DNA from: Luteibacter anthropi
GTDB lineage: Bacteria > Pseudomonadota > Gammaproteobacteria > Xanthomonadales > Rhodanobacteraceae
Length of the DNA stretch: 64,000 nucleotides
Assembly: GCF_011759365.1 (NCBI RefSeq)
Contig: NZ_JAARLZ010000004.1
Coordinates: forward strand, 372,001 to 436,000
Direction of reading: 5' to 3'
This document shows, piece after piece, positions 1 to 10,033 of the stretch (the first letter of the stretch is position 1; every line of letters begins with the position of its first letter). The position numbers and the translations under genes were made by a program. The notes beneath the pieces were generated by a model that saw nothing but the letters and a program-made list of their open reading frames with translations, ran no database searches and had not been told where the DNA came from.

Positions 1-192
1 GTCGATGGGTTTCAGGTGGCGCGGATGGTGCGCCGGCTCGAACACCTGTCGGGCCTGCCTATCGTGGCAGTCACGGCCCGCTCGGAGGGTGATGAAACGG
101 CGGCCATTCGCGAGGCGGGCATGGATGCACTGGTGCGCAAGCCCATGACCGGCGCCGATCTTGATGCGGTGCTCGACACGCTGGCGCACTGA
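1..192 (+). CDS. Response regulator receiver domain, C-terminal part (5' end outside window)
   Basis: The frame is open from base 1 to a TGA at 190-192 and gives 63 residues. They match the second half of a CheY-like receiver: a PIVAVTA beta-4 stretch with the conserved Thr, an AGMDA alpha-4/beta-5 junction, and RKPM carrying the conserved beta-5 Lys-Pro. The phosphoacceptor Asp lies upstream of the window. It could be a stand-alone receiver or the end of a hybrid histidine kinase; the visible part cannot decide. A GC-rich hairpin follows, and the gene converges on lptG. Confidence 0.8.
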   Translation, partial: VDGFQVARMVRRLEHLSGLPIVAVTARSEGDETAAIREAGMDALVRKPMTGADLDAVLDTLAH

Positions 193-199
193 CGACGTA

Positions 200-221
200 C
201 GGGCGTCCTCCCGGACGCCCG
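200..221. terminator. Hairpin between convergent genes
   Basis: A 9-base stem (CGGGCGTCC / GGACGCCCG) with a short loop lies between the receiver gene stop and the lptG stop. No T-run flanks it on either strand, so it is at best a weak bidirectional terminator. Confidence 0.35.
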
Positions 222-225
222 CGGC

Positions 226-1323
226 TCAGCCGAATCGTCGGAAATACGCTATCGCGCCGACCACCAGGATGGACGTAGGCAACAGATTGGCAAGTAGCGG
301 CGGCAAGCCGTACACGGTACCGAAGTTGACCATGGCGCCCTGCAGGAAGTACCAGCCGATGGCCAGCAGCACGCCGATGAACAGGCGCTTGCCGAAGCCA
401 CCGGAACGCAGCGAGCCAAACGCAAAGGGCATGGCGCAAAGCACCAGCACCAGGGTATTGAGGGCGAACAGGGCGCGGCCCCAGAAGGCCACCGCATACG
501 CCCCGGGATTCTGTCCGTTGGCTTCCAGATAGCGCATATTGCGGCGCAGATCGGCCATGGACAGGTATTCGGGATGGATCACCGACTGCTCAAGCACGTG
601 CGGGTTGAGGTGGGAGGTCCAGGTCTGCGTGGGCTGCTGCGTGGCATGCACGGCGGCATCGTCGATCGTGGTGGTGCGCACGTTGGACATGATCCACTTG
701 TTGCCATCGTGGATCGCGCTGTCGCCGTGCGAGAACTCCTGCACCTGGCCTTCCGGCGTGAAGGTGAACACGCGTACGTCCACCAGTTTCACGGTAGTGC
801 GATCGCCATCCTGCACGGCGATGGCGGATTTGGCGTTGATGATCTTGCCGGCATCGCGTGCCCACAGGCCACTGCTGGTGGCACCCAGGTTGCTCGAACG
901 CATGCGGACCTGGATGGCCTGCGCATGCTGGTCGCCGTAAGGGCCGGCGGTTTCGCCCATGACCACCACGGCGAAGGTCATCACGGCGATGACGCCGGCC
1001 GCCGAAGCGGCGATGCGAAGCTTGGACATGCCGGCCGCGCGCAGTGCCGTGAGCTCGCCCGTGGCCGCGAGGCTGCCCAGGCCCAGCAGGCCGCCGATGA
1101 GGGCCGCATTGCTGAACATCTGGTACAGACGACGGGGAATCGTCAGCGCGATATAGGCGATGGCGTCGTACAGCGTGAAGCCGTTCTTGCCTATGTTGCC
1201 GAGCTGGCGCACGAACTGGGTGAGGGCGTCGAAGCCCGTCAGTACCAGCCACACCAGCAGCAGGGTGCCCAGTACACTCACGCCGATGAGCCGGTCGGCG
1301 CGCTTGATCGTAAGGACGCTCAT
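226..1323 (-). CDS. lptG: LPS export ABC transporter permease LptG
   Basis: This 365-residue inner-membrane protein belongs to the YjgP/YjgQ family. With LptF and the LptB ATPase it extracts lipopolysaccharide from the inner membrane and feeds it to the Lpt bridge. Visible features are an N-terminal transmembrane helix (residues about 12-32), a helix-rich segment with the family pattern ELTALRAAGMS near residue 90-100, a periplasmic beta-jellyroll middle, and three C-terminal helices from about residue 280. It overlaps the end of lptF by 4 bases (ATGA type), so the two are translationally coupled. Family length is about 360. Confidence 0.95.
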   Translation of the reverse strand: MSVLTIKRADRLIGVSVLGTLLLVWLVLTGFDALTQFVRQLGNIGKNGFTLYDAIAYIALTIPRRLYQMFSNAALIGGLLGLGSLAATGELTALRAAGMSKLRIAASAAGVIAVMTFAVVVMGETAGPYGDQHAQAIQVRMRSSNLGATSSGLWARDAGKIINAKSAIAVQDGDRTTVKLVDVRVFTFTPEGQVQEFSHGDSAIHDGNKWIMSNVRTTTIDDAAVHATQQPTQTWTSHLNPHVLEQSVIHPEYLSMADLRRNMRYLEANGQNPGAYAVAFWGRALFALNTLVLVLCAMPFAFGSLRSGGFGKRLFIGVLLAIGWYFLQGAMVNFGTVYGLPPLLANLLPTSILVVGAIAYFRRFG

Positions 1324-2423
1324 CGGGTGGCCTCCTTCGCGCGGCGCGGCGAGTTTTGTCGCCAGAACACCCAGGCCGCGATGGCGAACACGATGATGTG
1401 CAGCACCCAGATAGGTATGGGTGTGTGCAGGCGTTCCTTGATGATCTGGGCGCGGGCGATCAGCTGCCAGATCACGTAGAGGAAGTAAGCCAGCACGGCC
1501 ACGAGCAGGCGGCCGTAGCGGGCATCACGCGGCGCCTGCCGGGACATGGGTAGCACCATCATCATGAGCACCAGGGTGCTCACGGGGGCCGCGAAACGGG
1601 ACACCAGTTCGCCGAGCGCGTCGGCGTCGGTCGCCTTGAACAGGGCCGGCGTGGTGAGTTCGTGCGCCGGATCTTCGTCGTCATCGTCGGCGATGCTCGA
1701 CAGCGAGGCGTCGTTGCGCTCGTACTTCATGCGGCGCCAGTTGTCGGTGCCCAGCGGAATTTCATACTGCCAGCCGTCGTAGAGGGCGAGGAAGCGGTTT
1801 TGCCCGTCGGCTTCCTGATACATGCGGCCGCTCTTTGCGTTGACCACGCGCACCGAGGTGCGGCCCTGGCTGTCCACGTGATCGGAGGCCAGGAAGGTCT
1901 TGCCCAGTACCGTGCCGTCGCGGCTCAGGGCATCCACGAAGATGATGCCGCCCTTGCCGGGCAGTTCGGTGAAGCGCCCGGCGTCCAGGCCCGCAGCGAT
2001 GACGGACTTGTTGGCCACGGCGATGACCTGGTCGGCCTTGCGGGCGGACCACGGACCCAGCCAGAGGGACACCGTGCCCACGACGAGGGTGGCCACCACC
2101 GTCAGCATGATGACCGGGCGCAGCATGCCGCGCGGGCCCATGCCCGATGAGGCCAGCACGTGCATTTCGCTCTCGCGGTACATGCGGCCCAAGGCGATCA
2201 GGGTGCCCAGGAAGGCGGCCATCGGCAGCAGGGTGGAGAGCAGGTCGACCATCTGCAGCCCCAGCACCTCGAACATCACGCTGGGCTGGATACTGCCGTT
2301 GGCGACCTTCTGCAGGACGGTCGCAAACGCACCGCCGGCGAAGATCACCAGCAGCACGACGGCCGTCGCAATGACGCCGTAGGCAAGTTCACGCAGGAAA
2401 TAGCGGTCTAGGATGCTGAGCAT
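1320..2423 (-). CDS. lptF: LPS export ABC transporter permease LptF
   Basis: This 367-residue YjgP/YjgQ permease is the partner of LptG in the LptB2FG transporter. It begins MLSILDRYFLRELAYG, typical of LptF, with a first helix at about 15-35. Further family features are a SEMHVLASSGM coupling-helix region near residue 85-95, a periplasmic domain, and C-terminal helices. An acidic patch (IADDDDEDPAHE) sits in the periplasmic domain near residues 238-250. It is the promoter-proximal gene of lptF-lptG and is divergent from pepA with a gap of about 97 bases. Confidence 0.95.
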   Translation of the reverse strand: MLSILDRYFLRELAYGVIATAVVLLVIFAGGAFATVLQKVANGSIQPSVMFEVLGLQMVDLLSTLLPMAAFLGTLIALGRMYRESEMHVLASSGMGPRGMLRPVIMLTVVATLVVGTVSLWLGPWSARKADQVIAVANKSVIAAGLDAGRFTELPGKGGIIFVDALSRDGTVLGKTFLASDHVDSQGRTSVRVVNAKSGRMYQEADGQNRFLALYDGWQYEIPLGTDNWRRMKYERNDASLSSIADDDDEDPAHELTTPALFKATDADALGELVSRFAAPVSTLVLMMMVLPMSRQAPRDARYGRLLVAVLAYFLYVIWQLIARAQIIKERLHTPIPIWVLHIIVFAIAAWVFWRQNSPRRAKEATR

Positions 2424-2520
2424 TTGGTAGAATTGGCGGTTCGTGCCGCGTCAGTCCTGGCCGGCAATCCTTTAGTCTAGCCTGTCCGGGCCCCGGCGGG
2501 CTTTCGCAAGGCAGTTTGCT

Positions 2521-4011
2521 ATGACGGTTCAGTTCAGCCTCGGTTCCAACGCTCCCGAAACCACCACGACCCCCGTGGCGGTGGTCGGTGTCTACGAAGG
2601 CGGCATCCTCACCAGCGCCGCCGCGCGCATCGATACGGCCGCCAACGGCGCCATCAAGCGCCTGGTGGAAGCCGGCGACGTCACCGGCAAGGTCGGCAAC
2701 GTCGTCACCCTGCTGCAGCCGGCCGGTGTTGCCGCCGCCCGCGTGCTCATCGTGGGTCTCGGCGCCCAGAAGGGCTTCGACGCCGCCCGCTACCAGCGCG
2801 TCACCCTGGAAGCGGCCCGTGCCATCGGCCGCCTGCCCGTCGCCGAGGCCGTCAGCTGGCTGGCCGAGATCGAGGTCCCGGGCCGCGACGCCGCCTGGCG
2901 CGTGCGCGTCGGCGCCCTCGCCATCGACCACGCCGCCTACCGCTACACGGCCACCGTGAAGCCTCGCGACAAGGCTCAGCCGGAGCTGACCTCGGTCACC
3001 ATCGTGGCCCCGGCCGATGCCGAGCACGGCCTCACCGAGGCACGCGCCATTGCCGAGGGCGTGCGTTATGCCCGCGAGCTGGCCAACCTGCCCCCGAACA
3101 TCTGCAACCCGGCCTACATCGCCAGGCAGGCCCGCGCCTTCGCCGATGCCACCGACGGCGTCACCTGCGAAGTGCTCGAGCGCGACGACATGGAACGCGA
3201 GGGCTTCGGCTCCCTGCTCGCCGTGGGCCGCGGCTCGGCCAACCCGCCGCACCTGGTTATCCTGCAGTGGAACGGCGGCAAGGAGGGCGACCGCCCCTAC
3301 GCCTTCGTCGGCAAGGGCATCACCTTCGACACCGGCGGCATCAGCCTCAAGCCCGGCCCGGGCATGGAAGAAATGAAATTCGACATGGGCGGTGCGGCCG
3401 GCGTGCTGGGCGCCTTCGTGTCTGCCGTGCGCCTGAAGCTGCCGGTGAACCTGGTCTGCGTGGTGCCGGCCGTCGAGAACATGCCGGACGGCGACAGCTA
3501 CCGCCCGGGCGACGTGCTCACCAGTCTTGCCGGCATCACCATCGAAGTGCTCAACACCGATGCCGAAGGCCGCCTGATCCTCTGCGATGCGCTCACCTAC
3601 ACGGGCAAGCGCTTCGACCCGCACACTATCATTGACGCCGCCACCCTCACCGGTGCCTGCGTGGTTGCCCTGGGCAAGCACGCCAGCGGCCTGATGACCA
3701 AGGACGAAACCCTCTCGGCCGAACTGCTCTCGGCGGGTGAGACCACCCTCGACCGCGCCTGGCGTCTGCCGCTGTGGGACGACTACCAGAGCCAGCTCGA
3801 CTCCGTGTTCGCCGACGTGGCGAACATCGGCGGCAAGTATGCCGGTGCCATCACGGCCGGCTGCTTCCTGGCCCGCTTCACCGAGGGCCGTCGCTGGGCG
3901 CATCTGGATATCGCTGGCACGGCATGGGACGAAGGCCGCAAGGGCCTGGCCACGGGCCGTCCGGTGCCGCTGCTGACCCAGTGGTTGCTCGACCGCGTAG
4001 CGGCAGGCTGA
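2521..4011 (+). CDS. pepA: Cytosol (leucyl) aminopeptidase PepA, M17 family
   Basis: This 496-residue two-zinc metallopeptidase removes N-terminal residues from peptides. In enteric bacteria PepA also acts as a DNA-binding accessory protein in Xer recombination. The C-terminal catalytic half carries KGITFDTGGISLKP with the metal- and substrate-binding Lys and Asp. It also has the M17 signature NTDAEGRLILCDAL and the KFDMGGAAGVLG stretch. The start at 2521 follows a purine-rich stretch (AAGGCAG). Order lptGF/pepA/holC/valS is the conserved gammaproteobacterial arrangement. Confidence 0.96.
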   Translation: MTVQFSLGSNAPETTTTPVAVVGVYEGGILTSAAARIDTAANGAIKRLVEAGDVTGKVGNVVTLLQPAGVAAARVLIVGLGAQKGFDAARYQRVTLEAARAIGRLPVAEAVSWLAEIEVPGRDAAWRVRVGALAIDHAAYRYTATVKPRDKAQPELTSVTIVAPADAEHGLTEARAIAEGVRYARELANLPPNICNPAYIARQARAFADATDGVTCEVLERDDMEREGFGSLLAVGRGSANPPHLVILQWNGGKEGDRPYAFVGKGITFDTGGISLKPGPGMEEMKFDMGGAAGVLGAFVSAVRLKLPVNLVCVVPAVENMPDGDSYRPGDVLTSLAGITIEVLNTDAEGRLILCDALTYTGKRFDPHTIIDAATLTGACVVALGKHASGLMTKDETLSAELLSAGETTLDRAWRLPLWDDYQSQLDSVFADVANIGGKYAGAITAGCFLARFTEGRRWAHLDIAGTAWDEGRKGLATGRPVPLLTQWLLDRVAAG

Positions 4012-4021
4012 TCGTCGCCCG

Positions 4022-4444
4022 ATGCCGCGCGCCGACTTCTACCTGATCGACAAACCGCGGTTCCGTGAGGATCCGATCCTGCTGGTCTGCGAACTCGCCA
4101 AGCGCGCGTTCGCGGCCCAGAAGCCCACGCTGATCCTCACGCGCGACTTCGAACAGGCCGAGGCCATCGACGAGCGCCTGTGGGACTTCGACGAAGATGC
4201 CTATGTCCCGCACCAGCTGGCTGGTGACGAAGATGACGGCAATATCGCCGTGCTCATCGTGCCCCCCGGCGTCGACACGCCGGATCGCCCCATGGTGATC
4301 AACCTGCGTGATGTATGCGCGCCGGGAGTCTTCGAACGGGTGCTGGAAGTAGTGGCTGCCGACCCGGCAGAACGCGAAGGCTCGCGAACGCGCTGGACGG
4401 AGTACAAGCGCGGCGGGTTCGAGGTGAACAAGCACGATATGTAG
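4022..4444 (+). CDS. holC: DNA polymerase III chi subunit
   Basis: This 140-residue protein matches HolC (chi), which links the clamp loader of DNA polymerase III to single-strand binding protein. The N-terminal MPRADFYLIDKPRFREDPILL and the central WDFDEDAYVPHQLAGD segment (usually W-F-PH in the family) are typical. It starts 10 bases after the pepA stop, so both are likely co-transcribed. A strong hairpin follows the stop at once. Confidence 0.9.
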   Translation: MPRADFYLIDKPRFREDPILLVCELAKRAFAAQKPTLILTRDFEQAEAIDERLWDFDEDAYVPHQLAGDEDDGNIAVLIVPPGVDTPDRPMVINLRDVCAPGVFERVLEVVAADPAEREGSRTRWTEYKRGGFEVNKHDM

Positions 4445-4445
4445 C

Positions 4446-4470
4446 AAGAGGCCGGCATTGCCGGCCTCTT
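4446..4470 (+). terminator. Rho-independent-type terminator after pepA-holC
   Basis: A perfect 11-base stem (AAGAGGCCGGC / GCCGGCCTCTT) with a 3-base loop starts two bases after the holC stop codon and is followed by a modest T-rich stretch. Confidence 0.75.
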
Positions 4471-4497
4471 CATTTCCGGCGACTGACCAGCCCTTCT

Positions 4498-4672
4498 GTA
4501 GGAGCGCGCCTCGCGTGCGACCGGTCGTTGCGATAACAGGAGGTCGCGCGCAGGCGCGCTCCTACATGGGACGCGGTGCGTTTCCTGGTGGCGATGACCT
4601 GATTTGTAGGAGCGCGCCTTGCGCGCGACCGGCGTTGCGATCATGCCGGTCGCGCGCGAGGCGCGCTCCTAC
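4498..4672. repeat. Two inverted REP pairs between holC and valS
   Basis: Pair one spans 4498-4565 and pair two 4606-4672. Each consists of a GTAGGAGCGCGCC-type unit and its reverse complement, which ends in CTAC, separated by about 15-20 bases. The GTAG head followed by an imperfect GC palindrome is the published layout of xanthomonad/Stenotrophomonas and Pseudomonas REPs mobilised by RAYT transposases. The pairs lie at the 3' ends of the convergent genes holC and valS. Confidence 0.9.
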
Positions 4673-4683
4673 ACGAGCGGGGC

Positions 4684-7440
4684 TTAGCTGCCCAGCTTGC
4701 GGGCCTGTTCCTTCAGCGCATCGACCTGGCGCGTCCAGTCGCTGATGCGCTGGCGCTCCTGATCCACGACTTCCGCTGGTGCGTTGGCGACGAAGCTGGC
4801 GTTGCCCAGCTTGCCTTCGCACTTGCGGATCTCGCCTTCGACGCGGGCGATTTCCTTGGCGAGGCGCGTCTTTTCCGCGCCGACGTCGATCAGGCCTTCG
4901 AGCGGGATCAGCGCACGCATGCCACCGACTACCGCCACCGCGGCTGCCGGCTCGTCACCGTCGACCCACACCGGCGATTCGACACGGCCAAGGAAGGCGA
5001 TCTGCGCGGCGAACTTCGCCGCACGGGTACGATCGGCGGCGTCGCCATCGGCGAACAGCAGCGGGATGACCTTGCCCGGGGCGATGTTCATCTCCGCACG
5101 GATGCGACGCACGCCCGTGAGCACGTCCTTGACCCATTCGATCTCGGCCGTGGCAGCGGCATCGGCAGCCACCTCTTCGGCCTCGGGGTAGGGGCGAAGC
5201 ATGATCGTCTCGCCTTCGATGCCCAGTACCGGACGCACGTTCTGCCAGATTTCCTCGGTGACGAACGGGATCATCGGATGCAGGGCGCGCAGCAGTGTTT
5301 CCAGCACGTGCACCAGCGTGTAGCGCGTGGACGCGATGGCGGTGGCATCACTGCCGTTGAGCGCGGGCTTGGACAGTTCGAGGAACCAGTCGCAGAACTC
5401 GTTCCAGGTGAACTCGTAGAGCGCCTGGGAGGCGAGATCGAAACGATAGATGGCCAGCTGTTCCTTCACCGTGGCCAGCGTGTCGCGCAGGCGGGTGAGG
5501 ATCCAGCGCTCGGCTTCCGTCGTGGGTGCAACCTTCTCGACCGGGCCATCGCCAAGATTCATCAGCACGAAGCGCGAGGCGTTCCAGAGCTTGTTGACGA
5601 AGGCCTTGTAGCCACCGCAACGCTCAAGATCGAACTTGATGTCACGGCCATGCGTGGCGAGCGAGGCGAAGGTGAAGCGCAGGGCATCGGCACCGAAGGC
5701 GGGGATGCCTTCGGCGAATTCCTTGCGGGTGGCCTTTTCGATCTTCTCGGCCATCTTCGGCTGCATCAGCCCGCGCGTGCGCTTGGCGAGCAGTTCGTCG
5801 AGCGTGATGCCATCGATGAGGTCGAGCGGATCGAGCACGTTGCCCTTCGACTTGGACATCTTCTGGCCGTCCTTGTCGCGGATCAGGCCCGTCATGTAGA
5901 TGTCCTTGAAGGGCACCTGTCCGGTGAAATGGTCGGTCATCATGATCATCCGGGCCACCCAGAAGAAGATGATGTCGAAGCCCGTGACCAGCACGTTGGT
6001 GGGCAGGTAGCGGTCGAAACCGCGCTCGGCCTGCGCCTGCGGGTCGGGCCAGCCCAGCGTGGAATGGCTCCACAGAGACGACGAGAACCAGGTCTCCAGC
6101 ACGTCGTCGTCGCGGCGCAGCTTGCCGGTGTAGCCCTGCTGCGCGGCCAGCGTCGCCGCTTCCGCGTCGTCGTGCGCCACGATGATGCGGCCGTCGTCGG
6201 TGTACCACGCGGGGATCTGGTGGCCCCAGGTGAGCTGGCGGCTGATGCACCAGTCCTGGATGTTGCCGAGCCAGTGGCGGTAGGTGTTGATCCAGTTCTC
6301 GGGCACGAACTTCACGTGACCCTGTTCGACCAGTTCGAGGCCACGCGGGGCGAGGGTGTCCATTTTCACGAACCACTGCCAGGTCAGGTAGGGCTCGATG
6401 ACCTGGCCGGTGCGGTCGCCGCGCGGCACCTGGAGCTTGTGCTTCTTCGTCTCGACGAGCAGGCCCTGCTCTTCGAGATCGGCCAGCACGGCCTTGCGGG
6501 CGACGTAGCGATCCATGCCGCGATACTTCTCCGGCGCCGCGTCGTTGATCTGCGCGTCGTCCGTGAGGATGTTGATCATCGGCAGGTTGTGGCGCTGGCC
6601 GATGGCGTAGTCGTTGAAGTCATGTGCCGGGGTGATCTTCACGCAGCCGGTGCCGAAATCCTTCTCGACGTAGTCGTCGGCAATGATCGGGATCTCGCGA
6701 TCGGACAGCGGCAGCTTGAGCGTGCGGCCGACGAGATGCGCATAGCGTTCGTCTTCCGGATGCACGGCCACGGCGACGTCGCCCAGCATGGTTTCCGGGC
6801 GCGTGGTGGCGACAACCAGTTCCCCCGAGCCGTCGGCCAGCGGGTAGCGGATGGACCACAGCGAGCCGTCTTCCTCTTCGCTGAGCACTTCGAGATCGGA
6901 GATGGCGGTCTTCAGCACCGGATCCCAGTTGACCAGCTTCTGGCCGCGGTAGATCAGGCCTTCCTCGTGCAGGCGCACGAAGGTTTCGACGACGGCCTTC
7001 GACGGGCCCTCGTCCATGGTGAAGACCTCGCGGCTCCAGTCACCCGACACGCCGAGGCGGCGCATCTGGCGGCCGATGGTGCCACCGGATTCCTTTTTCC
7101 ACTGCCACACGCGCTCGATGAACGACTCGCGGTCGAAGTCCGAGCGCTGCTTGCCTTCGGCATTGAGCTGGCGGGTAACCACCATCTCGGTGGCGATGCC
7201 CGCGTGGTCGGTGCCGAGCTGCCACAGGGTGTCGTAGCCGCGCATGCGGTGGTAGCGGACCAGCGTGTCCATGATGGTGTGCTGGAACGCATGGCCCATG
7301 TGCAGCGTGCCCGTTACGTTGGGCGGCGGCAGCATGATCGTGTAGGGGGTGCCCTTGCCGGACGGCTTGAAGTAGCCGTTGGCCTCCCACTGGGCGTACC
7401 ACGTCGACTCGATCTGGCTGGGCTCGAAACTCTTGTCCAT
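4684..7440 (-). CDS. valS: Valyl-tRNA synthetase
   Basis: This 918-residue class I synthetase charges tRNA-Val. The start is the ATG at 7440 ([11 protein letters not shown]); the open frame continues far upstream but that part reads antisense to yoaA and is not coding. Visible motifs are [15 protein letters not shown] (HIGH signature), the CP1 editing domain region with [13 protein letters not shown], and KMSKSKGNV (KMSKS signature). The anticodon-binding domain follows, then a C-terminal coiled-coil arm ending in [13 protein letters not shown]. Length fits the family. It is divergent from yoaA. Confidence 0.97.
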   Translation of the reverse strand: MDKSFEPSQIESTWYAQWEANGYFKPSGKGTPYTIMLPPPNVTGTLHMGHAFQHTIMDTLVRYHRMRGYDTLWQLGTDHAGIATEMVVTRQLNAEGKQRSDFDRESFIERVWQWKKESGGTIGRQMRRLGVSGDWSREVFTMDEGPSKAVVETFVRLHEEGLIYRGQKLVNWDPVLKTAISDLEVLSEEEDGSLWSIRYPLADGSGELVVATTRPETMLGDVAVAVHPEDERYAHLVGRTLKLPLSDREIPIIADDYVEKDFGTGCVKITPAHDFNDYAIGQRHNLPMINILTDDAQINDAAPEKYRGMDRYVARKAVLADLEEQGLLVETKKHKLQVPRGDRTGQVIEPYLTWQWFVKMDTLAPRGLELVEQGHVKFVPENWINTYRHWLGNIQDWCISRQLTWGHQIPAWYTDDGRIIVAHDDAEAATLAAQQGYTGKLRRDDDVLETWFSSSLWSHSTLGWPDPQAQAERGFDRYLPTNVLVTGFDIIFFWVARMIMMTDHFTGQVPFKDIYMTGLIRDKDGQKMSKSKGNVLDPLDLIDGITLDELLAKRTRGLMQPKMAEKIEKATRKEFAEGIPAFGADALRFTFASLATHGRDIKFDLERCGGYKAFVNKLWNASRFVLMNLGDGPVEKVAPTTEAERWILTRLRDTLATVKEQLAIYRFDLASQALYEFTWNEFCDWFLELSKPALNGSDATAIASTRYTLVHVLETLLRALHPMIPFVTEEIWQNVRPVLGIEGETIMLRPYPEAEEVAADAAATAEIEWVKDVLTGVRRIRAEMNIAPGKVIPLLFADGDAADRTRAAKFAAQIAFLGRVESPVWVDGDEPAAAVAVVGGMRALIPLEGLIDVGAEKTRLAKEIARVEGEIRKCEGKLGNASFVANAPAEVVDQERQRISDWTRQVDALKEQARKLGS

Positions 7441-7518
7441 GCGTTGGCTCTCGGTTCGCGCCGGCAACGGCGCGCAATGACAGGCGAAAAGACGGCCATT
7501 GTAGGCGATACTGGCCGG

Positions 7519-9444
7519 ATGACTGAACACGAAGTGGCCGCGATCCTCGGCGCGGAAGGTCCGTTTGCCCGTGAAGTACCCGGTTTCGCGCCGCGCGAGG
7601 CCCAGCAGCGCATGGCGGCGGCCGTGGCGGAGGCCATCGACGAGCGCGACCTGCTCATCGCCGAGGTCGGCACGGGCACCGGCAAGACCTTCGCCTACCT
7701 CGTACCTGCCTTGATGTCGGGGCGCAAGGTCATCGTTTCCACCGGTACCAAGGCCTTGCAGGACCAGCTGTTCTTTCGCGACCTGCCCCGGGTGCGCTCG
7801 GTGCTGGGCAGCCGCGCCAAGGTCAGCCTGCTGAAAGGGCGCGCCAATTATCTCTGCCTGCACCGGCTCGACCAGGCCGTCCGCGAGGGCAACCCGGACC
7901 GCAAAGTCGCAGGCCAGCTCTCGGCGATCCGTGCCTGGTCGGCGCGCACCCGCTATGGCGACAAGTCGGAAATGGTCGAGGTGCCGGAAGATTCCGCCCT
8001 CTGGCCACGGGTGACTTCCACGCCGGAGAACTGCCTCGGCGTGGAATGTGCGTTCTTCGACGACTGCCACGTCGTGAAGGCCCGCCGCGAGGCCATGGAT
8101 GCCGACGTGGTGGTGGTCAACCACCACCTGCTGATGGCCGACCTGGCGTTGAAGCAGGAAGGTTTTGGCGAAATCCTGCCCGGCGCGGATGCCTTCATCC
8201 TCGACGAGGCGCATCAGATTCCCGAGCTGGCGGGCCAGTTCTTTTCGCAGAGCGTCAGCTCGCGACAGCTGACCGAGCTGGCGCAGGACGCCTTGACCGA
8301 AGCGCAGGGCGTGACCGGTGCCACCAGCCAGCTGCTGGAGCCGGTGGACGTGGTGCAGGACCTGGTCCGGCGCCTGCGCCTGGCGATGGACCCGTTGCCC
8401 GAGCGCGGCCCCATCGGGGCGCTCGACCGCCACGAGGCCGTGCATGCACTGCTGACCGAGCTTCGCGATGTCGTGGCGGCGCTGGCGGATCTTCTGGCAG
8501 GGCTGGGCGAACGCTCGCGCGGGCTGGCGAACGTGCATGAGCGCGCGCAGATGCTGAGCCTGCGCCTGGATCGCATCGCCGAAGAGCATTCGGTGTCGGA
8601 TGTCCGCTGGTACGAGACCTGGCCGCGCGGCTTCGCGCTGCACGCTACGCCGCTGGATCTCTCGGCACCGTTGCGCGCCATGCGCATGTCGACGGATGCG
8701 GCGTGGATCCACACATCGGCCACGCTCTCCATCGCCGGTGACTTCCAGCATTTTTCCCGCCAGCTGGGCATTGAAGACCCGCGCACGCTGCATGTGGAAA
8801 GCCCGTTCGATTACGGTCGCCAGGCGCTGGCCTATCTGCCGAAGGACCTCCCCGAACCCGCCGCCCGCGATTACACGGACAAGGTCGTGGCTGCGATCCG
8901 GCCGATCCTGGACGCATCCGACGGCCGCGCCTTTTTGCTATTCACCTCTCATCGCGCCTTGCGCCGTGCTGCCGAACTGATGGAGGGGCGGGTACCCTGG
9001 CCGCTGTTCGTGCAGGGCACGGCACCGCGTCACCGCCTGCTGGAGGAGTTCCGCCAGAGCGGGCGAGGCGTGCTGCTGGGCGCGGCCAGCTTCTGGGAGG
9101 GTGTGGATGTGGCAGGCGATGCCCTTGGCGTGGTGGTGATCGACAAGCTTCCGTTCGCCATGCCCGACGACCCGGTGCTCCAGGCTCGCCTGGAGGCCCT
9201 TGAGGCGGCCGGAATCAACCCCTTCATGGGCTGGCAGGTGCCTACGGCGGTGATCGCGCTCAAGCAGGGTGTGGGGCGCCTTATCCGTGACGTGCATGAT
9301 CGCGGCGTGCTGGTGCTTTGCGATCCGCGCCTGTCCAGCAAGGGCTACGGCCGCTTGTTTCTGGCGAGCCTGCCGCCGATGCCGAGGACGCGCGAACTGG
9401 CGGATGCCGTGGCCTTCCTGCAAGCCGGGCACGCGCCGGACTGA
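7519..9444 (+). CDS. yoaA: DinG/YoaA-type ATP-dependent DNA helicase
   Basis: The 641-residue protein is an XPD/DinG-family superfamily 2 helicase. Walker A is GTGTGKT at residues 51-57 and the DEAH box begins at about residue 229. Four cysteines between them (around [13 protein letters not shown] and upstream) fit an iron-sulfur cluster. YoaA in E. coli works with the HolC chi subunit in damage repair, and holC lies one gene away here. I chose ATG 7519 ([10 protein letters not shown]); an in-frame ATG at 7477 would add 14 residues. The upstream open frame to 5278 is antisense to valS and non-coding. Confidence 0.92.
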   Translation: MTEHEVAAILGAEGPFAREVPGFAPREAQQRMAAAVAEAIDERDLLIAEVGTGTGKTFAYLVPALMSGRKVIVSTGTKALQDQLFFRDLPRVRSVLGSRAKVSLLKGRANYLCLHRLDQAVREGNPDRKVAGQLSAIRAWSARTRYGDKSEMVEVPEDSALWPRVTSTPENCLGVECAFFDDCHVVKARREAMDADVVVVNHHLLMADLALKQEGFGEILPGADAFILDEAHQIPELAGQFFSQSVSSRQLTELAQDALTEAQGVTGATSQLLEPVDVVQDLVRRLRLAMDPLPERGPIGALDRHEAVHALLTELRDVVAALADLLAGLGERSRGLANVHERAQMLSLRLDRIAEEHSVSDVRWYETWPRGFALHATPLDLSAPLRAMRMSTDAAWIHTSATLSIAGDFQHFSRQLGIEDPRTLHVESPFDYGRQALAYLPKDLPEPAARDYTDKVVAAIRPILDASDGRAFLLFTSHRALRRAAELMEGRVPWPLFVQGTAPRHRLLEEFRQSGRGVLLGAASFWEGVDVAGDALGVVVIDKLPFAMPDDPVLQARLEALEAAGINPFMGWQVPTAVIALKQGVGRLIRDVHDRGVLVLCDPRLSSKGYGRLFLASLPPMPRTRELADAVAFLQAGHAPD

Positions 9445-9452
9445 GCGGGGCA

Positions 9453-9827
9453 TCAGGCCTCTTTCGCGTAGAAGACGATGACCGTGGCGCCCCGCGGACC
9501 GGCAGAACCCATGCTGGCAACGTCCAGGCGCTCGGCCAGCGCATCGCCCGGGCGAATCACGGTCTCGCTGCCATCCCGCTCCACCAGCCATAGCTCGCCC
9601 TCGACCAGATAGCCCGAGTCGGGCAAGGCGTCGCGATGCCAGGGCAGCGAGGCTCCGGGACCGATGGATATCCGCAGCATGCGCATCGGTGGCTGGTCGT
9701 CCAGGTAGGCGGGTGCAAGCAGCCGCTGCCGGAGTAGAAACGCATCTCCCGGCGCGGGCGACATGGCCAGGGCGAGCAGGGCACCGAGAAGGATGGCAAG
9801 AGGGATCGCAAGCTGGGCGGGCGGCAT
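9453..9827 (-). CDS. Small membrane-anchored or exported cupin-like protein
   Basis: The 124-residue product starts at ATG 9827, which has a good ribosome binding site (GAGAGG seven bases upstream). An upstream ATG at 9866 is less likely. It has an N-terminal hydrophobic segment (residues 4-21, AIPLAILLGALLALA), then a single cupin-like beta-barrel. That barrel contains SIGPGASLPWHRD, GYLVEGELWLVERDG and IRPGDAL. The His in PWHRD could bind metal, but the full cupin metal set is not evident. The substrate is unknown. It converges on yoaA and is divergent from creD. Confidence 0.7.
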   Translation of the reverse strand: MPPAQLAIPLAILLGALLALAMSPAPGDAFLLRQRLLAPAYLDDQPPMRMLRISIGPGASLPWHRDALPDSGYLVEGELWLVERDGSETVIRPGDALAERLDVASMGSAGPRGATVIVFYAKEA

Positions 9828-10033
9828 GACGGGGCCTCTCATGTGGACTGCCCCGATGCTCGCCATGAAAGCGTCCTCTTGTCATGAGAACACTCTCACG
9901 AAAACCTGCGAAGTTGCTCAGGTCTTCGCCCCTTTTCGCCCTCGATTGCCCGCGCATCGCCATTCGCGCCGCCGCACGGCAACAGGAGCAACCCACAGCA
10001 TCCGGGACGACTACCTACGAAAGGACACCGCCG

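Noticed and set aside
2389-3903. A 504-codon open frame on the minus strand
   Set aside because: It is antisense to pepA, with shadow-type composition.
5278-7518. A 747-codon upstream extension of the yoaA frame
   Set aside because: It is antisense to valS; the helicase domain starts only after 7519.
7441-8793. A 451-codon upstream extension of the valS frame
   Set aside because: It is antisense to yoaA, and valS homology begins at MDKSFEPSQ (7440).
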